DNA of 64,000 nt from CAVYXA01 sp963846775. GTDB lineage: Bacteria; Verrucomicrobiota; Verrucomicrobiia; Chthoniobacterales; UBA10450. A model generated the notes under the pieces. It did not search any database. It had not been told where the DNA came from and saw only the letters and a list, made by a program, of their open reading frames with translations. The DNA lies in the NCBI GenBank assembly GCA_963846775.1, contig CAWJXB010000001.1:248001-312000 (forward strand). Direction: 5' to 3'. The translations under genes and the position numbers were made by a program. This document shows positions 59,503-64,000 of the stretch, one piece after another (positions within the stretch are counted from its first letter, which is position 1; every line of letters starts with the position of its first letter).

Positions 59503-60831
59503 CTAGAAGCCTGTCTTCCGAAGCGCGCGATCGATTCGCTCGATCACTTTTTCTTTTCCAAGGACCTCCAGCAAATGATAGAGGCTGGGACCGGCGTTGC
59601 TGCCGGTCACAGCGAGCCGCGTTGGATGCACAATCGCGCCGACTTTTACGGCGAGATTCGTAGCGGTTGATTTCATAGTCTTTTCAATTTCGTTGGCGGT
59701 GAAGTTGTCGGTCTTGGCAAACGCATCGCGGACGGCTTGTAACCGCGGCTTGTTTTCGACGGTGAAATGTTTGGCGACGCCTTCGGGGTTATATTCGAAA
59801 TCGTCGGTAAAATAGAAACCGCAGTACGCCGGTAGCTCATCGAATGTGTTGATCTTGCCTTTGCAGGTTTGTAGCGCGGCGTGGACGTATTCGTCGGAGA
59901 AATTGTCGAGCTTAACTCCACGGGCGCGCAGTTCTTTCACCGCGCGATCGTGGAACTCGGAATCGCTCAGCTCGCGCGCGTATTCGCCGTTCAGCCAAAG
60001 CAGCTTGGCCGGATCGAACGTTGCCGCATTTCGATGAACATTGCGCAGATCGAAAAGCCGGATGCTCTCGGCGATGTCGATCTTTTCACGATTATCCTTT
60101 GGCGACCAGCCGAGCAGGCACAGGTAATTTCGCACCGCTGCGGGGAGATAACCGCGCTGGATGTAATACTCGACCCGCGCGCCTTCGTCGCGCTTGCTCA
60201 TTTTTGTGCCGCCGGGGTTCAGGATGAGCGGGATGTGCGCGTATTGCGGCGGCTCGGCGCCGAGCGCGCGAACAATTTCGATATGCTTGGGCGTATTTGA
60301 GAGATGATCTTCGCCCCGGATCACGTGGGAGATTTTCATTTCGAGATCGTCAACCACATTCACGAAATGAAAAATCCACGAGCCGTCCGGGCGACGGATG
60401 GTCATGTCGGGGTGCGTGTCGGGATTGCTGAGGTCGAAATCGATCCTGCCGCAGACGAGATCATCGACGATGACGTGCTCGCGCGGCGACCGAAACCGCA
60501 GCGCCCCCTGGTCTTCGAAAATGTGACCGGCATCCTGAAGTTTTTTCAGGTAACGCTGGTAGAGTTCCGTGCGTTCGCTTTGCAAATACGGGCCGAAATC
60601 GCCGCCGAGTTTCGGGCCTTCATCCCAGTTTAAGCCAAGCCATTGCAGCCCTTCGTAGATCGCCGCCATTCCCTCTTCGATGTTGCGCGTGCGATCGGTG
60701 TCTTCGATGCGCAAAACAAATTTGCCGCCGTGATGTCGCGCGAAAAGCCAGTTGAACAGCGCCGTGCGCGCGCCGCCAATGTGCAGAAAGCCGGTGGGTG
60801 ATGGGGCGAAACGGACACGGATTTCGGCCAT
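59503..60831 (-). CDS. gltX: Glutamyl-tRNA synthetase
   Basis: A 442-residue class I synthetase. RVRFAPSPTGFLHIGGARTALFNWL contains HIGH and GTKMSKRDEGARVEYY the KMSKS motif. The protein is a little shorter than the 470-490 residues typical of bacterial GluRS, because the C-terminal helical region is short, but it ends naturally (ERIDRALRKTGF). It charges tRNA-Glu, feeding translation and tetrapyrrole synthesis. It is opposite in direction to the membrane pyrophosphatase, with a two-hairpin repeat between their starts. Confidence 0.95.
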   Translation of the reverse strand: MAEIRVRFAPSPTGFLHIGGARTALFNWLFARHHGGKFVLRIEDTDRTRNIEEGMAAIYEGLQWLGLNWDEGPKLGGDFGPYLQSERTELYQRYLKKLQDAGHIFEDQGALRFRSPREHVIVDDLVCGRIDFDLSNPDTHPDMTIRRPDGSWIFHFVNVVDDLEMKISHVIRGEDHLSNTPKHIEIVRALGAEPPQYAHIPLILNPGGTKMSKRDEGARVEYYIQRGYLPAAVRNYLCLLGWSPKDNREKIDIAESIRLFDLRNVHRNAATFDPAKLLWLNGEYARELSDSEFHDRAVKELRARGVKLDNFSDEYVHAALQTCKGKINTFDELPAYCGFYFTDDFEYNPEGVAKHFTVENKPRLQAVRDAFAKTDNFTANEIEKTMKSTATNLAVKVGAIVHPTRLAVTGSNAGPSLYHLLEVLGKEKVIERIDRALRKTGF

Positions 60832-60839
60832 GCACTCTC

Positions 60840-60911
60840 TGTAGCGGCGCTCTGCGAGCGTCGCAAATCCTCTGGCGGAAAAATGGCGACGGTCATAGAC
60901 CGCCGCTACAG
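60840..60911. repeat. Two-hairpin TGTAG...CTACA element between gltX and hppA
   Basis: Begins TGTAGC at 60840 and ends GCTACA at 60910. First stem GCGCTC/GAGCGT (60847-60861), second stem GGCGACGGTC/GACCGCC (about 60885-60906). Same layout as 5085-5160 and 24967-25035. It sits between two divergent starts, so it must coexist with their promoters. Confidence 0.75.
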
Positions 60912-60986
60912 AAGCGAGGGGTCAAAGATAGGCTTTGCCAGGCGAAGGATTCTTCATAAAGTCGTGCGCTTTAATTCCTACCGGTT

Positions 60987-63053
60987 ATGACTTGCCTTGC
61001 CTTCGACCTTCTCCATTCCGGGATCTCTTTGTCGATGTGGTGTGCGGCGATCGGTCTGCTCGCAGCTTTCATTTTGATTGCGCTGATTAGGCGTTTGCCG
61101 GCGGGTAACGAACGGATGCGGCAGATTTCCTCGGCCATACAGGAGGGCGCAAAGGCCTATCTGAATCGCCAGCTCATGACCATCAGCGCAGTCGCGGTTG
61201 TGATTTTTATTCTCCTTTGGATCTTCAAAGATCACCCGACTGCGATCGGTTTTGTGATCGGCGCCTTTTGCTCGCTTTCGGCCGGTTTCATCGGCATGCG
61301 CGTTGCGGTCATCACGAACGTACGGACGACTCAGGCGGCGACAAACTCGCTCCTGGCGGCATTGCGCGTCGCTTTTAACGGCGGAGCTGTCACTGGTCTG
61401 CTCGTGGTTGGTCTCGCGCTCCTCGCGGTATCGATCTTTTATACCGTCGCTGGTAACATGATTGGACACGACGCGGCTGTGCGCAGCCTGATCGGTCTGG
61501 CTCTGGGCGCGAGCTTGATCAGCGTGTTCGCGCGACTCGGTGGCGGAATCTATACCAAAGCAGCCGATGTCGGCGCCGATCTCGTGGGCAAGATCGAGAA
61601 GGGCCTGGAAGAAGACGATCCGCGAAATCCCGCTACCATTGCCGATAATGTTGGAGACAACGTGGGCGATTGCGCCGGTATGGCCGCGGACGTTTTCGAA
61701 ACTTATGCGGTCAGCCTCATTGGTGCGATTTTGGTCGGTGCGCTCACGCTCGCGGCGGAACCGGCAGCTGTGATTTATCCCTTTGTCCTGGGTGGAATTT
61801 CGGTGCTCGGCGCAATCTGCGGAATTCTTTTCGTAAACATCAGCCGCGGAAAACCCGGCACCGTCTTGATGGGCGCGGTCGGAACAAGCGCACTCGTTTC
61901 CGCCATTCTGTTTTGGCCGGCGACGCACCGCTTGTTTCCTAATGGTGTCACCATCGGCGGAGTCGCCCATTCGCCGAACGATCTTTATTTCGCGTCAATT
62001 GTGGGCCTCGTCATGACCGCTGTGGTCGTGGTGATCACCGATTATTTTACGTCGATGCGTTTTCATCCGGTGCAAAAAATCGCGCGCGCGTCGGAGACTG
62101 GACACGCCACCAACATCATCGCCGGTCTGGCGGTTGGTCAGCATGCCACCGCCTTGCCCGTGGGCTTCATCGGCATCGCTATCCTGCTCAGCGTTCATTT
62201 CGCCGGTCTCTACGGAATTGCGATCGCTGTGATGTCGATGTTGTCGATGGCGGGCATCATCATTTCGCTCGATTCTTTTGGCCCGATTACCGACAACGCC
62301 GGAGGAATCGCGGTCATGAGCAATCTGCCCAGGGGAGTTCGTGAGACGACCGACAAGCTTGACGCCGTCGGTAACACCATGAAGGCGGTCACGAAAGGTT
62401 ACGCTATTGCGTCTGCCGGATTGGCCGCGCTGGTCCTGTTCGGGTCGTACGTCGAAGAATTGAAGGCCCATAACCCCGCCTTTGCGCAGTTCACCTTTTC
62501 GCTCACCGAGCCGAAGGTGATCATTGGTTTGTTCATCGGTGGATTGCTGCCGTTTATTTTTACGGCGTTCAGCATGGACGCGGTGGGCAAGGCGGCCGGC
62601 GCGGTCGTGCGCGAGGTGCGCCGGCAAATTCAAGCACATCCCGGAATCATGACCGGCCAGGACACGCCCGAGTACGGAACATGTGTTGATATTGTGACCA
62701 AGGCGGCATTGCGCGAAATGATCGTTCCGGCGTTGTTGCCATTGGTTTTTGTTGTTGGCGTTGCCTTGATCAAACCGCTCGGCCCCGTCGTTCTTGGTGG
62801 AGTATTGGTTGGCACAATCGTGACTGGATTGTTCGTGGCCATCGCGATGACCTCCGGCGGCGGCGCCTGGGACAACGCCAAGAAATTTATCGAGGAAGGA
62901 CATTACGGTGGCAAAGGCTCGTTCGCTCATGCCGCGGCGGTCACGGGCGATACCGTCGGTGATCCCTACAAGGACACAGCCGGTCCGGCGATCAATCCCA
63001 TGATCAAAGTGGTGAACATCATGGCGATCCTGATTATCCCGATCTTCTTTTAG
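60987..63053 (+). CDS. hppA: Membrane-bound pyrophosphatase, K+-independent proton-pumping type
   Basis: A 688-residue pump with about 16 helices that couples pyrophosphate hydrolysis to ion transport. The active-site blocks DVGADLVGKIEKGLEEDDPR and NVGDNVGDCAGMAADVFE and the late GDTVGDPYKDTAGPAINP are intact. Lys466 in GNTMKAVTKGYA is at the position where K+-independent enzymes have Lys and K+-dependent ones Ala, so a K+-independent H+ pump is predicted. The stop codon TAG is shared with the first hairpin of the multi-hairpin element that follows, which probably acts as its terminator. Confidence 0.96.
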   Translation: MTCLAFDLLHSGISLSMWCAAIGLLAAFILIALIRRLPAGNERMRQISSAIQEGAKAYLNRQLMTISAVAVVIFILLWIFKDHPTAIGFVIGAFCSLSAGFIGMRVAVITNVRTTQAATNSLLAALRVAFNGGAVTGLLVVGLALLAVSIFYTVAGNMIGHDAAVRSLIGLALGASLISVFARLGGGIYTKAADVGADLVGKIEKGLEEDDPRNPATIADNVGDNVGDCAGMAADVFETYAVSLIGAILVGALTLAAEPAAVIYPFVLGGISVLGAICGILFVNISRGKPGTVLMGAVGTSALVSAILFWPATHRLFPNGVTIGGVAHSPNDLYFASIVGLVMTAVVVVITDYFTSMRFHPVQKIARASETGHATNIIAGLAVGQHATALPVGFIGIAILLSVHFAGLYGIAIAVMSMLSMAGIIISLDSFGPITDNAGGIAVMSNLPRGVRETTDKLDAVGNTMKAVTKGYAIASAGLAALVLFGSYVEELKAHNPAFAQFTFSLTEPKVIIGLFIGGLLPFIFTAFSMDAVGKAAGAVVREVRRQIQAHPGIMTGQDTPEYGTCVDIVTKAALREMIVPALLPLVFVVGVALIKPLGPVVLGGVLVGTIVTGLFVAIAMTSGGGAWDNAKKFIEEGHYGGKGSFAHAAAVTGDTVGDPYKDTAGPAINPMIKVVNIMAILIIPIFF

Positions 63054-63234
63054 CGCCAAAGGCGCTGTTCATCGGCAGCCTGGGGCAACGCCCCAGGGCT
63101 GTATTGAGACGCAAAAGCTCAGCGCTGAAGGCGCGACTCATTGCGCATTGAAACGCGCTTTCAGCGCTTGCGTGCATTGCTTCTATGTTCCTGGGGCGTT
63201 GCCCCAGGGCTGGCGTGAATTGCGCCGTTGGCGC
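63050..63234. repeat. 190 bp multi-hairpin palindromic element, copy 3
   Basis: Same order of stems as copies 1 and 2: TTAGCGCC/GGCGCT, CCTGGGGC/GCCCCAGG, central arms AGCGCTGAAGGCGCG (63121-63135) and CGCGCTTTCAGCGCT (63154-63168), CCTGGGGC/GCCCCAGG, and GCGCC/GGCGC. The first bases overlap the hppA stop codon. It is followed by a 56 bp gap to the next gene. Confidence 0.85.
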
Positions 63235-63290
63235 GTGCTGACCAAAAAATTTAGCGGGCAAAACTTCTACTGATCTGCTAGAAGATCGGT

Positions 63291-63683
63291 ATGGCAGAAG
63301 AACACGATTTCCGAATTGTGGCGTCTGAGCAGACCGTCACCACGCGCAGAGCTTTGGCGAAAGCCGATCCCGCCGCGACGCCGTTCAAGGTCGTCATCGA
63401 TCCAAAGATGCGGATGGAACTGCGGCGCGCGTTGATCGACTTGATTGATTACCATGACGAAGCGCTGGCGGAGCATTTCGCCGAGGGCAAACTCGCGCTG
63501 GAATCCTATAAGGAATACATCGAGCTGTTTGCCCGCAGTTTGAAAGAAACGATGGAGAGCCCCGAGGGAATCGCCTATCTCTTGCGCTCGGCTGGGTTCG
63601 ACGTTCCGCTGGCGCAGATCAATCTCCATCCAGAGTTGCGCTGGAAAAAAGGGCCGGCTCCGTTTGGATCGACCTTGCTTTAG
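63291..63683 (+). CDS. Small protein of unknown function
   Basis: A 130-residue protein, likely cytoplasmic. The middle is helical and acidic (MRMELRRALIDLIDYHDEALAEHFAEGKLALESYKEYIELFARSLKETMES) and the end is SAGFDVPLAQINLHPELRW. I do not recognise the family. It follows hppA after a multi-hairpin element and precedes a metallo-beta-lactamase-fold gene by 51 bp on the same strand, so it may be expressed with the latter. Confidence 0.65.
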   Translation: MAEEHDFRIVASEQTVTTRRALAKADPAATPFKVVIDPKMRMELRRALIDLIDYHDEALAEHFAEGKLALESYKEYIELFARSLKETMESPEGIAYLLRSAGFDVPLAQINLHPELRWKKGPAPFGSTLL

Positions 63684-63734
63684 CGTGCAGGAAAACTCTT
63701 GGTTCTCCGTTAGTTGCGTGCCACAATCGCTCGC

Positions 63735-64000
63735 ATGCCAGCTTCCGCCGAACCGGTTGTGAGACTGAAGCTTTGGGGCGTGCGCGGCTCGACTCCCGTG
63801 CCGGGCCCGGGCACTTTGCGTTACGGCGGCAACACAACTTGCGCCGAGGTGCGCGCTGAAGGCGAAATCATCGTGCTCGACGCCGGCACCGGTATTCGCG
63901 AGCTCGGGGCCGCCTTGGAGAAAGAATTCGGCGCGGACCCGATCAAAATCAGTGTCCTGCTCACCCACCTGCACTGGGACCACATCCAGGGGTTTCCGTT
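63735..64000 (+). CDS. Metallo-beta-lactamase-fold hydrolase, start only (cut by window edge)
   Basis: ATG 63735 opens a frame that runs off the end of the window after 88 codons. The start LKLWGVRGSTPVPGPGTLRYGGNTTC and the block LDAGTGIRELG are typical of the MBL-fold group near PqqB/RNase Z-like and phosphodiesterase enzymes. The zinc motif LLTHLHWDHIQGFP (HxHxDH) is visible, so it should be a metal-dependent hydrolase. The remaining ligands lie outside the window and the substrate cannot be told. Confidence 0.88.
   Translation, partial: MPASAEPVVRLKLWGVRGSTPVPGPGTLRYGGNTTCAEVRAEGEIIVLDAGTGIRELGAALEKEFGADPIKISVLLTHLHWDHIQGFP

Noticed and set aside
61995..63059. A 354-codon open frame opposite hppA, and a second at 60978-61970
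   Set aside because: Both are antisense to an intact membrane pyrophosphatase and are very rich in His, Arg, Asp and Gln, the usual signature of an antisense frame.
1..64000. tRNA or rRNA genes
   Set aside because: No cloverleaf with a recognisable T-loop or conserved rRNA stretch was found by reading the intergenic gaps; a covariance search would be decisive.

Overview
The window looks like a stretch of chromosome from a GC-rich, free-living, probably soil-dwelling bacterium of the Verrucomicrobiota (a Chthoniobacterales/Udaeobacter-like lineage). That placement is inference: it rests on the mixture of gene families (glutaminyl-tRNA synthetase, membrane pyrophosphatase, duplicated MacB-like permease, many membrane-anchored TolB-like/TPR paralogues) and on several families of short palindromic and degenerate tandem repeats that I associate with such genomes. 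There is no rRNA, tRNA, CRISPR array, phage or recognisable transposase.

Layout. 1-5 kb: end of a UvrD-type helicase, exonuclease III, molybdopterin genes moaC and moaA, a lipoprotein, a UbiD-type decarboxylase. 5-11 kb: a minus-strand cluster lepA, lepB, a membrane protein and a squalene/phytoene-synthase-family enzyme. 11-21 kb: FHA, HAD and STAS proteins, a DapA-family aldolase, two divergent glycosyltransferases, an isocitrate-dehydrogenase-family enzyme, an inserted four-ribbon zinc protein, an M28 peptidase and a GIY-YIG nuclease. 21-25 kb: a scarred region with an SMP-30-like gene, its broken second copy, a truncated flavin oxidoreductase and a truncated ABC permease. 25-36 kb: a long minus-strand gene train headed by a GntR/YtrA regulator with a perfect palindrome upstream, an ABC exporter, three DUF4386 membrane proteins and three membrane-tethered zinc-less MDR oxidoreductases. 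36-49 kb: a translationally coupled operon of TolB-like/TPR paralogues, one with a nucleotidyl cyclase domain, one reduced to 121 residues, and one split by a segment carrying pepT and followed by vapBC. 49-64 kb: MmgE/PrpD protein, a frameshifted methyltransferase, lysine catabolism genes (lysine 6-transaminase and aminoadipate semialdehyde dehydrogenase), glnS, gltX, a GT39-like membrane glycosyltransferase, a membrane pyrophosphatase and the start of a metallo-beta-lactamase-fold gene.

Two themes run across the window. First, repeats are unusually active: a ~190 bp multi-hairpin element occurs three times (5673, 51251, 63050), a two-hairpin TGTAG...CTACA element several times, and palindromes have been absorbed in frame into the coding sequences of ubiD, the DapA-like gene and probably prpD, glnS and xth. 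Degenerate tandem tracts supply the ends of other proteins. Second, gene families here are being duplicated, fused and broken: the TolB/TPR operon, the isocitrate dehydrogenase 3' end and the SMP-30 locus all show remnants with readable breakpoints. The best candidates for undescribed biology are the GntR-controlled MDR/DUF4386 gene train, the coupled TolB/TPR membrane operon with its cyclase member, and the 190 bp multi-hairpin element.
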